Shown here piece by piece: positions 50,730 to 61,000 of a stretch of 64,000 nucleotides of DNA (position 1 is the first letter of the stretch; the number at the start of each line of letters is the position of its first letter). The stretch comes from Hepsetus odoe. Its lineage: Eukaryota > Chordata > Actinopteri > Characiformes > Hepsetidae. The position numbers and the translations under genes were made by a program. The stretch is from assembly GCA_017165825.1 (NCBI GenBank), contig CM029367.1, positions 15,796,310-15,860,309 on the forward strand. Direction: 5' to 3'. The notes under the pieces are model-generated. The model was not told the DNA's origin and did no database searches. It saw only the letters and a program-made list of their open reading frames with translations.

Positions 50730-52604
50730 TCATTTGCTCATGTAGCTAGATAGCTCTTTGTCCATGTTTTGTGCAAAGCGGTGGTTGAGGAAGAGGAGCT
50801 GACCGTGAGGAAGAAGCCTTTGAAGCAGTGCATCCACTCGGTCACTTTTTAACAGCACCTGAGGATGACAGCTACATTAGCCAAAGGGGAAAATGGTTTT
50901 GCCGGGAAAAAAGATGATGAGGACAACCACAGAAATCATATACAAGACTGCGATTAAAGATTATGATTTCATTTTTTAAAAGTAGATTTATTGCATCTGG
51001 AAACTTTTTGGACCCTTTCCACATTTGGTTATGTTTCAGACTCATCAAAGAATGGATTCATTTATTTATCTTTCTTCTCAGTCTACACACAATACTCTGT
51101 GTCTTTTGGCAGCAGTGACAGCTTCAGGTTTTCTTGGTAATGATCCTAAAAGCTTGGCACACCTTACTTTCTGTTCTTCTTTGGAAAATCGTTCAAACTC
51201 AGTCAAGCTGGATGTGAAGCATTGATGCACAGCCATTTTCTGAAGTCAATTCTGTTGGGTTCATGTCTAAAGTGACTCCTGTGTTTTCTTGAGGTTTGCT
51301 GCTGTATGTGTGAAAATCTTTGCCCCTGAGAGTCTGAGAAAAGCTTTTTTACTCAGAACTGTTTTATATTTTCTGGATACATTTTCTTTGACTCTGCATC
51401 CACCATGTTTAATTGTGGGGATGTATGGATGATTTTACTTCTTGTGGTCCAAGAGTCATTATTTCAGGCACTTTACTGCAGATTTTTTCTTGTATCCTTC
51501 CCAAGATCTGCATCGATACAATCCTGTTTCACAGGGCTACAGACAAATATCCCAACCTCAGGGCGTGGATTCTCACCTGACATTAACCAATCAACTGTGA
51601 GAGCTTCTATAGACAGCTGTGTGCCTCTTCTATTTATGTCCAATGAATTCAGTCATGCACAGGTGAAGTCCAATCAAGTTATAGATGCATCTCAGGAACC
51701 ACAGATACAAGAACTCCAATTGGTAAAATTAAAGGTCTGAATATTGTTTTGCTTTGTCATTGTGAAGCATCGTGTGCAACTGGATAAGAAAAAAAAAGAT
51801 ATACATTTTAAGAGGAGTCTGAAATGTAAGATCATGTAAAAATACTAGCTTTGCTGAGTTAAATGTTCATGCTAAGAGCCGTTTTACTCAAAAGAGAACA
51901 TCTAAGGTCAGCCGAACGCAGTCAGGCCTGGGTTATCTGCACTTCTTACAGGCAGTTTCCCGAGACAGTTCATATACCTAAACAGCATTAACACTCTGGT
52001 AGCTGCTACCTCTCAAACAAACACACATTGACTCACACCCACCTCACTGCCAGGTCCCAGCAGGCGCAGCTCCTCCAGGCAGTGGCGGGCAAGGTTACGC
52101 AGGGTTCCCTCCGCCAGCAGCAGGTTCTCATGTGGCCTGCACACCATAGTGAAGGCTAGAGCCTGAACCCCCAGCCATATTGCAATACTCGGCCCTGCAA
52201 ACGGCTCCCCATGACTCAAAGTCAGCACACCACAGTCAGCCTCACCCAGAGCTACAGCCTCCTCACCCAGCACAGTCTCTACACAAACACTACCAGATGC
52301 CTCCCGGCTCAGACAAACAGCACTTCTCACCAGCCTGAGGGAAAGAGAGAGGGAAAGAAAGAGGGAAAGAGAGAGAGACAGAGGAATATATGCTCTGCGT
52401 GTGTTTATTAGAGATACATTAAGTAATCAGTCAAACCCAGACACCATTATTATTCCCCTCAGAAAAAAAATGAAATGTTAGACATGTCAGATTCTATGTA
52501 TTTAGTGTGAACATGTGCGTGTGCAAGGCAAATAATTTGTTTCTATCAATTAGTTTTGAGAACATTTTACAACTTCACTGAAGTTCCCCCACATCAAACT
52601 CTCA

Positions 52605-52637
<33 letters not shown>

Positions 52638-54238
52638 TGTCTGACAGTTGATGGCGTTTCTCAAAGTGAAAACCAAGCCATGAAACCAAGAGAACTGTCT
52701 GTAGACCTGCGAGACAGGACTGTGTCGGTGCACAGATTGGGGAAAGGATATAGGAACATTTCTGCAGCACCGAAATTGCCTCAGAGGACAGCAGCCTCCA
52801 GCTTTCAGAAATGGAAGCGATTTGAAATGGCCAAAAACATTCCTAGATCTGGCTGCCCACAAAGACTTACTGGGGATGAAGGGCCTTGGTCAGACAGGTA
52901 ACCAAGATCTCAGTCGTCACTTTGAGAGAGATTTCTTTGGAGAGATTGGAGACTTGACAGATTGCAGAAGAGCAACGACCACTTGGGGGCAGCACGAGGG
53001 TAGCTCAGGGCAACCTGCAAGAAGGTCCCTCAGGGCAACCTGCAAGAAGGTCCTGGGTTCGATTTCCAGACGGGGAGCTGGGATAGGCTCCAGCACCCCC
53101 CACGACCCTAATTAGGACAAGCGGCTATGAAAATGAGAGAGAGATAGGGCCAACATGGTTTATGTTCAGGATGTATAAACGGCCAGAAGTTCCTAATAGA
53201 CACGTTAGTACCTGCAAGACTTCACACACTGCTCAACATAATCTTACTGAAGATTATCAAGTTGGTGCTAGAGCCTATCCCAGCTAACACAGGGTGAAAG
53301 GTGAAGAAACAATGTGGACAGGTTGCCAGTCCATCACCGGACAGACAAACACACATTACACACACGCTGACACCTAGGGGGCAAGAACATGCAAACTCCA
53401 CACAGAAACGACCCAGACTGACCCACTATGGGGCAGAGATGGCCTAGTGGTTAGGGAGCTGCTCCAGGATCGGAAGGTTTAGGGCTCAAATCCAAGACCA
53501 ATAGGTTGCCCTGGGGTACCGTCCTGCACCGTCCCCATCACTGCTCCCTGGGCGCTTTAAATAGCTGCCCCCTGCTGCACGGTGTGTTTGGGTACAAAGC
53601 AGAGGTTGAATTTCATTGTGGCTCACTGTGTGCTGTGCTGTGTTCCGCAATGACTCTTCTCACTTTCACTAAGGAACTGAACCCAGGACCTGTGAAGAAC
53701 TGTGCTTCCCAACTCTCACACCATGAGAAGCAAAATTTCATGAAACAAAGACTGAACAGTTTGGACATCAGACAGTGCGCATGTGCACATCCACATCTCT
53801 GCGGGACATCTGCAGCATCACGGTATGGAGGGATGCTCTTCTGCAACAGGGACTGTGAGACAAGTCAGCACGGAGGGAAAGAGACCATTCAGAACAATAC
53901 ACAGCAATCCGGAGTTAAGAGCTTTGTTCAGTATCTTCGGCTTTGTGGACTGAATTGAGGAATTGTCAGGTCATAGTCCAGACCTGAACCCAGTCAAGCT
54001 TATAGGACCCTTCCAAAGAAGACCTGAGGCTGCCACTTCCGCCAAAGATGCTTCAACCAAGTACTAAGTGAAGAGTCTGAACACTGATGTAAATGGGACT
54101 TTTCAGTATTTTATTAGTGAAGTAAACTATCAGATTTACAAAACACTTCACAGCATCCTACTGTGGAGTACAGCGTTCAGTGTGAAGTGGCAAAAACTGA
54201 ACCTACTTAAAGATGTGTGTGTGAGAGAGTTTGCTGAG

Positions 54239-54326
<88 letters not shown>

Positions 54327-54511
54327 CACCTCGCTACAGCCCCGAGTTTCTCTTTTCGGCTCAGTCTGCTGTGCTGCGGCTCCTCTGCTTCGGGAGAGTC
54401 GCTGAGCTCCGCGTCCTCCGCTCCGAAGCTGCGGCTGTAGAGGATGCGGCTCTCGGCGGGGGAGAGCGCGCTCACCGCACACACAGTGTGGATCAGAAAA
54501 CACACCACCAT
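50730..54511 (-). CDS. ap5s1: AP-5 complex subunit sigma-1, 3 coding exons
   Basis: Small (sigma) subunit of the AP-5 adaptor, which acts with the SPG11/SPG15 proteins on late endosomes and lysosomes in retrieval to the Golgi (family knowledge). Exons in transcript order: 54511-54330, 52334-52043, 50858-50730. Introns are GT-AG, with exon 1 ending in phase 2 and exon 2 in phase 0. The total is 603 nt or 200 aa, the same length as human AP5S1. Recognised stretches are the start MVVCFLIHTV, RKEKLGAVAR at the exon 1/2 join, IWLGVQALAF (112-121), HENLLLAEGTLR (129-140) and PHGQLLFLN (175-183). The start is the first ATG, since only GTG lies upstream in frame. It lies tandem and downstream of cdc25b with about 3.5 kb between coding regions. 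Intron 1 (1,995 bp) and intron 2 (1,184 bp) are mostly transposon debris, and intron 1 opens with a CA/CT repeat. Confidence 0.94.
50985..51800 (-). mobile_element. Tc1-like DNA transposon relic in ap5s1 intron 2
   Basis: The left boundary (tttttggaccctttccacat, about 51,010) and internal segments (ggcagcagtgacagcttcag near 51,110; catccaccatgtttaattgt near 51,400; a bipartite match to the 'gatttgtgcctcgaga' region near 51,500) follow the layout of fish Tc1 elements with transposase on the minus strand. No open transposase frame remains. It occupies roughly two thirds of the intron. Confidence 0.65.
52606..52635. repeat. (CA)n microsatellite in ap5s1 intron 1
   Basis: 30 bp CA run on the plus strand, just before the Tc1 relic. 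Confidence 0.95.
52985..53135 (+). repeat. SINE fragment, 'gcagcac' type
   Basis: Begins with a degenerate gcagcac head, contains a tandem 29-base internal duplication (two copies of the cctcagggcaacctgcaaga unit), a B-box-like GGGTTCGATTTCC, and the tail ggctccagcaccccccacga followed by ttaggacaagcgg. That tail is typical of dispersed fish SINEs. Inserted into the Tc1 relic of ap5s1 intron 1. Confidence 0.65.
53226..53415 (-). repeat. SINE fragment, reverse orientation
   Basis: Reads in reverse as the common fish SINE body: ctagagcctatcccagct, then gacaggttgccagtccatca, then gaacatgcaaactccacaca. Adjacent to, and opposite in direction from, the copy at 52,985. Part of the nest in ap5s1 intron 1. 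Confidence 0.65.
53436..53682 (+). repeat. tRNA-derived SINE, tail type B
   Basis: Head gatggcctagtggttaggg (Pol III A-box-like), B-box-like gggctcaaatcc, shared body ataggttgccctggggtacc, then the B-type tail with ctgctgcacggtgtgtttgg and tgtgctgtgctgtg. Third SINE of the ap5s1 intron 1 nest. Confidence 0.75.
54240..54326. repeat. (GA)n/(TG)n compound microsatellite at ap5s1 intron 1 donor
   Basis: On the plus strand, (GA)n from 54242 to about 54294 is followed by (TG)n to 54324. On the ap5s1 transcript this becomes a CA repeat starting three bases after the GTGAA of the intron 1 donor (54329-54325), followed by a CT repeat. Confidence 0.95.
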
Positions 54512-54760
54512 GTCTGCGTTTCTCACACACACACACTGCAGGCACCGCAGCCTGTCACAGTCCTAACACTTCCCACCTCTTTCCCGACATGTGCTCCCAC
54601 AGTAAAGTACAGATGAATGTGAAGTCAATATGCCCTGCTCTGCCCTCCAGGCCGAGTTCCGGGTTGGGTCATGTGACTGAGCGCGGCGCTGCTGCAGTAT
54701 ACAGTCCAGCAGCAGGGGGCGCCACAGCACCAACGCTGCAACAAGATCACACCCTTCACA
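54512..54760 (-). promoter_or_regulatory. ap5s1: ap5s1 promoter region
   Basis: GC-richer than the surroundings and immediately upstream of the ap5s1 ATG. It contains a palindromic E-box GTCATGTGAC at 54668-54677 (M-box, one base from the CLEAR consensus GTCACGTGAC) and a CTCF-core-like GCAGCAGGGGGCGC at 54709-54722. No TATA box was seen. Binding is inferred from motif matches only. Confidence 0.45.
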
Positions 54761-55061
54761 CACAGCTGGGAGGAACAGAGAGGGTGGACTTCTGTGTTTC
54801 CTCTCAGCAGACAGCGAACACAACTCAGAAAACATATCTGGAGTCATATTAGCAAAACAAGACAGAGTGCTGAGCAGCTGGGCTTCCAAACTGATACTTC
54901 TCTCTCTTTCACTAATGAGTTCATCATGCTTTAATAATGATTACAGTCTTACCGTTTTAACTACACACATATTATATAGCTATATATTTTATATATATAA
55001 TTATTTTATATTATAATGTGTGCGTGTAGTGTTAAAATGATAAGACTGTAGTCATTTTATT

Positions 55062-55288
55062 TGAAGTGAAAGTGCCTATTCCTGTCATTGTGAGGTCACA
55101 GCACAGCGAAATTGGGCCTCTGCACTTAACCCGTGCAGCAGTGGGCAGCTATTGAAAGCACCTGGGGAGCAGTGACAGGGACAGTACCTTGCTCAAGGGT
55201 ACCTCAGGGCAACCTACTGGTGAGGGAATCAAACCCACAATCTTCCGCTGCAGGGGCAACTCCCTAACCACTAAGCCGCCGCTGCATA
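55062..55288 (-). repeat. tRNA-derived SINE, tail type B
   Basis: Full-length in reverse: the B-type tail (gaagtgaaagtgcctattcc) at the low-coordinate end, body ccttgctcaagggtacctca, B-box, and the head ending ctccctaaccactaagccgc. Lies between cdc25b and ap5s1, in the ap5s1 upstream region. Confidence 0.8.
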
Positions 55289-55643
55289 TATATGTATATA
55301 TACTTATATATAAATGCCTCCCTAGATGCAAGCATTGCAGCACAGCTGCCCCTGAAGTGTGTGTTCACTACCAGCGTGTCTTTATGGAAAAATACACTGT
55401 TCTTGGGTGTGTGTGTGTGTGTGTGTTTGACAGCACAAGAGATTCATCAAAGAATTTCATATACAAAGCCAGAATAATAATTGCAATGTAATCATTTATC
55501 AAATAAAATAAAAATCTAAATATCAGTTTATTTGCTTGCAATGATGACGGTTTGACGCAGATGCTGTTCAGCTGCTTTGTGGGCTTTCGTTGCAGTTGTC
55601 TGATTTCCTTCAGCACTAAAGACCTTGTCAGCTGCAACAGTAG

Positions 55644-55676
<33 letters not shown>

Positions 55677-57059
55677 GGTGGGCAGCTGTCACATTACAAC
55701 TGCGTGCTCTCTTGACCCTGCAGGGAAGAGTCCCACCCTCCTCCACCCCAAACTGAGGTTAACACACTCAAATCACACAGCTCTCCACAGTGCACAGACT
55801 TGATGGGTTTGTTTCTCCATCATTCTCAAGGAAGAGCTTTTTAAAATGTTAAATTAGCCAAGTCATCAGTTTCGCTGATGGATAAAAGACTCCCATATGC
55901 CCCTATTTTTAGTCTTGTACAAAGAGAGTTCAAGGCCTTGAAGCATCAGCTTGAAGACTCTTCATAGTTTTCATAGGAAAAGTAAAATGCATGATAAAGT
56001 GTAAGAAGCACTAAAGTTGACTCAGCAGCAGGAGGATGAACCCTCCATTGTGTTTTTATATCTTTATCATAATGAACATATTTTAGTGTCATCAAACTGA
56101 AACCAAAAAAAAAAAATGGAAACAATTCTTAGACAAAGGGTAAAAGGGAACTCAGCTGCAGAAACAACAGGATGTGGGTCTTGTAACAGCACTGGTTCCA
56201 ACCCAAACAGAACAATGACAGTAAAGGAACTGGTTTTAAATTTAGACGTGCACTGACAGAGAAAAATCCACTGGATGGAAATTAAGAATGTGCAAGATCC
56301 TGTCTTACTCAACTCAAGACACGTTGCTGCTTAGAAGGGTATTAAGTAAAACCAAGATCTATAGAAGAGGAACACAGATACGCAAGCATATTACATGTTC
56401 AAAGATTGAGACTCAAGTTATCACTAGATTTAATGTCTACTAATAGACCTGTTGTACAGACCAAGAGCCAAATAATAAAAAAATTGAAAAATAGAAATCC
56501 ATAGAAATAATTTGCAGCTGGGCTACAAGTTCCAATGAAATCCCACAAAACACCTCATGGTTACTTCGGAGGGCCAGGATTAGCACGAGTTCTGGGCTGC
56601 TATCATGTGTCAGTTTTAGACTTCCAAACGCTCGATGATCCAGAGCCACGTGAGGACTTTTCCATGCTCTCAGCTGGATTTGAATGCTTGGACAGAAGCC
56701 AGCAGTTTTCCAAAACCACTCCCTAGAAGTTACACTACTCACGTGTGAGCTCCATGTGGCTCACTTGTACACAAAAACAACTGCTCAGTTCCGGGTTTAT
56801 TGTCTGCATAAATATGAAAACAATGCACATAAGGTGTCTGGTAAATATTACAATTCGCACCCCCCCCCCAAAAAAAAAAAAAAAAAAATTTTTAATTACT
56901 TTGAAAAGGCATCATTTTAACAGCTGGCCCCACCCAATAAAGCAGCTTTGGAATGTGTGTGGGCACAAGATGGGATGACTGAAAAAGAAAAATGAACACT
57001 GTGGTTGTGCTCACCCAGAGCCTAACCACGAAACACGCACAGAAACAAGACAAAGAGAA
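55289..57059. other. Intergenic sequence between cdc25b and ap5s1
   Basis: Two short microsatellites and a C10/A18 homopolymer junction at about 56,860-56,890. No third gene recognised. Confidence 0.55.
55408..55674. repeat. (GT)n and (AC)n microsatellites
   Basis: (GT)n at 55410-55428 and (AC)n at 55650-55674, in opposite orientation about 220 bp apart. Confidence 0.93.
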
Positions 57060-58031
57060 AATGTCAGCATATAGTCATTTATTCCCCCAAACACCAACAT
57101 CACTGCATTAACAGCCAATCTCTCTCATGTCGACTCAAACACTGCCATAGGATCTCAATACAGCAGTTCACACCTGTACAAACATCTGCATTTAGGAGGT
57201 GGGATTCATTCCAACACTGTTCATATACATTTTGCACAACAAAATAAAAACAAAAAAAAATTTTAAAAGTTTTTATTGCTAAGCTTTTTGGTGAACAATG
57301 GGTTCAACTCATGCTCGCCGACCAGCAGCAATCAGCCAAGCTTGTCCACCTGAGTGAGTGCAGTCAGACAGTCTTCTTGAACGCTGCTTCCCAAAACAGT
57401 TCCACACTTCTTTATGAAATCTCATTAAAAGATGGGGATCAGCAAATGTAATCTCAACTCGGACAGAGACTGAAGACCAGAATTAGCTTTGCAAAGCAGC
57501 TAACCAAACCCCACGCTGCCTTCACATTAATCTTATGTCCAAAAATTAGGTCAGACTCATCTGTTAAAAACACTTCCAAATCAGTAAAAAATCTTACACT
57601 GAGCTATACATTAGGGGATTATACATAATTGGTAACAAAAAGATGAAACAGTGGCTGCAAGCATAATAATAAAAAAAAAATAATAATAAAATAACTTCAC
57701 AGCAAAAGAATATGGCTCAAAACCCAAAAGGGCGAGGTGGTAATTTTAAGCTGTTAAGAGGGTTGGGGGGGGGGGGGGGGCACTCCATCATAAAACCACA
57801 AATAAGTGCTTTCAGGTCTTTACCCACACAATTATTTGATTTATAAACACAAAAAAAAACTAAAAAAAATAAAAGGGGGGGGGGTGGCAGTGATCACATG
57901 GAGTGAGGGAAATGGTGTGGTTAAGTTACAGTACCTGAACAATAGTGACCATTAATCAGGACACTGCCACATTAGTCTTGAGAGAGGGCAGCTTGTGAAT
58001 GAGTTTAGAAAGTAAACCATTTATTTGAGAC
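57060..58031 (-). other. cdc25b: cdc25b 3' UTR with poly(A) signal
   Basis: About 970 bases follow the cdc25b stop with no further coding signal. AATAAA hexamers on the minus strand lie at 57277-57272 and 57083-57078. The second is followed on the transcript side by GT-rich sequence (57050-57010), which favours cleavage near 57,060. The UTR contains a 16-base G run (57765-57780; C on the transcript) and A-rich patches. The 3' end is inferred, not observed. Confidence 0.6.
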
Positions 58032-61000
58032 TCAAAGATTTTTAAGTCGGATGTACATGTCTCTCTTGCTTCGCTCTCCAGCCCACGTGCGGCTCTTCAG
58101 GCGAAATTTTCTCAGATCCTCCTTAAAGTCTTCATGAATCATCGGCCTATAGTCCTGGGGCTCACACTCTTTCTGCAAGCAGAAATACACTCTTCATTAA
58201 CACCCCAAACTACCATGTGTCCCCATGCTGTAACACACAAACAAAACCTCAACACACCTCATGCAGGGGAAAGAAGTCCTTGTAACCTCCCTTCAGAATG
58301 TAGAGTTCAGGGTAATGAAGATTAGGATAATCGTTTATATCACGATCTCTCTCGCGAGCAAACCGACACATTCTTGGGCCACGCTCCGACGAAAACTCGC
58401 AGTGGAACACGAGCAGTACACGTTTCTCTGGGCATTGTGGAAGGATGGGCTGCCTGAAAAAGTACTCCTCAAACTGGTCCTCCTGGTGTAGGTTTACTGC
58501 ACCCTGGAAAGAAAGAACGGAGAGAAAAAAAAAAAGTTTACAAAATTTACAAAAGGAAAGAAAGTAATTAGATGCTTATAAAATTAGGATATCATTATTA
58601 CCTTAATATGTCCTCCTTCATACTCATATGGGTAACGGCAGTCAATGACAAACAGTCTTTCCACCACATCACTGAACTGCCCATTCATTGCTGCAACCAT
58701 CTGATACCACAGAGATGTAGATGCATATTAGCCTGGACGCTTGGCAAATGTTTAGATAAAGCCATTGTTGATATTGTACTCATGTCAGGTACTAACTATA
58801 CTTACAACTTCTGGAGTGATGTATTTCAAGTCTTGATGTTTTCCACTTACTGTGGGCAGAGCAGGGGCCTGGGGGGGGGGGAACGACACACTGAATTGTT
58901 ACTTAACTGGATACCCCACAGGAAACAGGTTAGGTAGTAGTGCTGGTAAAATGCTTAAAACCATTATGGAGCCTACCATACAACTTCAAATTGTATCAGT
59001 TAAAATACCTTGGTAAAATCTCCAATCACGTTATTGGGGTCATTGTCCAACAGTCTCTCAATCTCTGAGTGATTAAAAGATTTCGAGCGCTGAACCTAAA
59101 GGAGAGATATCAAAATCAGACACACGATTAAAATAACTTCTATTAGAAAGCAGACCGGGCCTAACCTGTTGAGGGACAGCTTCTTCCTGCTCCATGGATG
59201 CAACACATGATCCCGCCACGCTTCGCCTTCTCTTTACACGGACAGGTGTGTTCTCATCTCTGGGCCTATCAGGCCGCTTGAGAGGAGCACGGCCACCCGT
59301 GGGCATGGAGGGTGACCGGAACAGTCCACGAGGCCGACACCGGACAGGCTATAAACCATAAACACGAACTTGGATTAGAAAACAGTGGCATATCAGATAC
59401 AATCTGTCTTCAAGTAGTACCAGCAGTTATATATACCGAGCTGGGAGTATCCATCTTTTGATCAGCCACCAGAGGAGCTGTAAGCAGACTGGCCATTCCT
59501 GTAGGGACTTCAGAATCCGCCTGAGTGTGGAGGGGATGGAAAGAGTGTCAAACATACTAATATTGTGGGATTGATGTGTCCCTCTCTCAATAACAAAAAT
59601 ACATAAATTCCACACCTCAACATCATCAAGTGCTTCCAGAAAACCATCATCTTCATCCCCATGAAAGCTGGAGAGAGACACACGCCGCAGTACAAACGGG
59701 CTGCTGCCGTCAGGTGAAGCTAATGGACTGAACGTGGGAGGGGAAAGCTGTTGGAAGAGAGTGAAGGTAGGGAGACCATGGTTACAAGAAAACTAGATAC
59801 AATGAATAGACAAAGAACCGTTTTAGCCACTGTGATTTACCATTAGTGCAGGAGCGGAGCTGGGGCGGCAGGCGAAAGCTTCTTTTCCTTCTCCAGTTGA
59901 ACGCAGGCGACACCGAGATACAGGAAGGGTGGGTTTCTTAAATTCAAAAGTCTACAAAACACAGTTGTGTTTTAACAATGTTAGGGAAGGATTCCTCAAA
60001 CAATCATCTGCCCGAATACTTTAATAACCAACCACATCAAAAGGCACCAAATATAAACAAACCTCATGCAGGTTCTCTTTGTTAGCCAAGCAAGATGTCG
60101 GACTGAAGACTCCATAGCGCTGGAGATCAGATTCTTTACTCTTTAGATTAGGACTGTGACCCAATAACTGCAGCTAGAATAAACAAGAGAAATAACAAAT
60201 AGATTCAACAGGACTTGACCAGGCCATAAATAAAGCAAATGTTACATTAGACCTGAAACATTATAATAGCTTCAAACATGCTGGGGCAAGCCTTTTGGCT
60301 TTACTTACTGGTAGAGAGTGTATTCTACGAATGCGCATCTTTCTATAAAGACAAAAAAAAAAAAAAACAGCAATAAGTACTTGTCAAACAAGCTTCAACA
60401 AAGCTTATCTGAAGAAAAGAACTTACTCGTTGATTATTTTGGTTGCATTCTTTATAGCCATTTCAAACCTGGAAGATAAAAAAAAAAAAGTGGTTAAAAT
60501 GTCTTTACACTGCTGTCTGAAATTAGACTACACCTTGTTAATCAAACGCTGAAAGAAACTGAGCAATTCAGTTACATTTCAAGACTGGGCCTCTCACTAC
60601 ACTTTGGGGGTCTGGCTTGCGCTGATGCCCACCTGTATGCTAAAAAGCTCTCAGAAAGAGAATGGGGATTGTGTGTCTTCTAATCTACCATATGCCCACA
60701 TGACGCCAACCCCCATTGCATACCCCCCTTTGTCTGAGAAGGGAGAGTGAATGGTCATCTGAAGGGGGAGGAGGTTAGGAGCGTGTCTCTCAGAGGAAAA
60801 GAAAAGAGAATTAAGGAGTTGAATGGGTATAGAAAAGGAAGGGGGGGGGGCTCCATTCAAGCCCTTAGCACAGGTTGCACTGCTTCATTGATGAAGCTCA
60901 TGAAGTGTGCCAGTCCATGTGCATAACTGCTTTGGCAAAGCATAGGCCACTGCAAAGAGGCATCAGAACAGCTGCTGGACTAGTGAGAGATGAATAGGTA

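Larger units (their letters stand above)
52640..54100 (+). mobile_element. Tc1-like transposon relic, split by nested SINEs
   Basis: Within ap5s1 intron 1. At 52680-52880 a plus-strand frame starts MKPRELSVDLRDRTVS and matches the N-terminal helix-turn-helix of fish Tc1 transposases, running to IPRSGCPQRLT. After SINE fragments at 52,985-53,680, Tc1-like sequence resumes: a degenerate SPDLNPV motif near 53,970, and an end resembling the 'tctgaacactgatgtaaatg' boundary of Tc1 elements near 54,090. The frame is broken and cannot make a transposase. Outer limits are approximate. Confidence 0.7.

Noticed and set aside
53506..53958. 150-codon plus-strand open frame
   Set aside because: Built from a type B SINE tail plus the 3' part of a Tc1 relic; chance frame.
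54512..54532. Extended ap5s1 start seven codons upstream
   Set aside because: The upstream codon is GTG. The ATG at 54511 gives the same N-terminus length as the human protein.
54068..54616. 182-codon plus-strand open frame
   Set aside because: It crosses the GA/TG microsatellite (Arg-Glu and Val-Cys runs) and the antisense of ap5s1 exon 1. The minus-strand exon has clear homology and a proper splice donor.
58020..58025. AATAAA seven bases after the cdc25b stop as poly(A) signal
   Set aside because: Cleavage would leave almost no 3' UTR, and hexamers at 57.28 and 57.08 kb with a GT-rich downstream element fit better.
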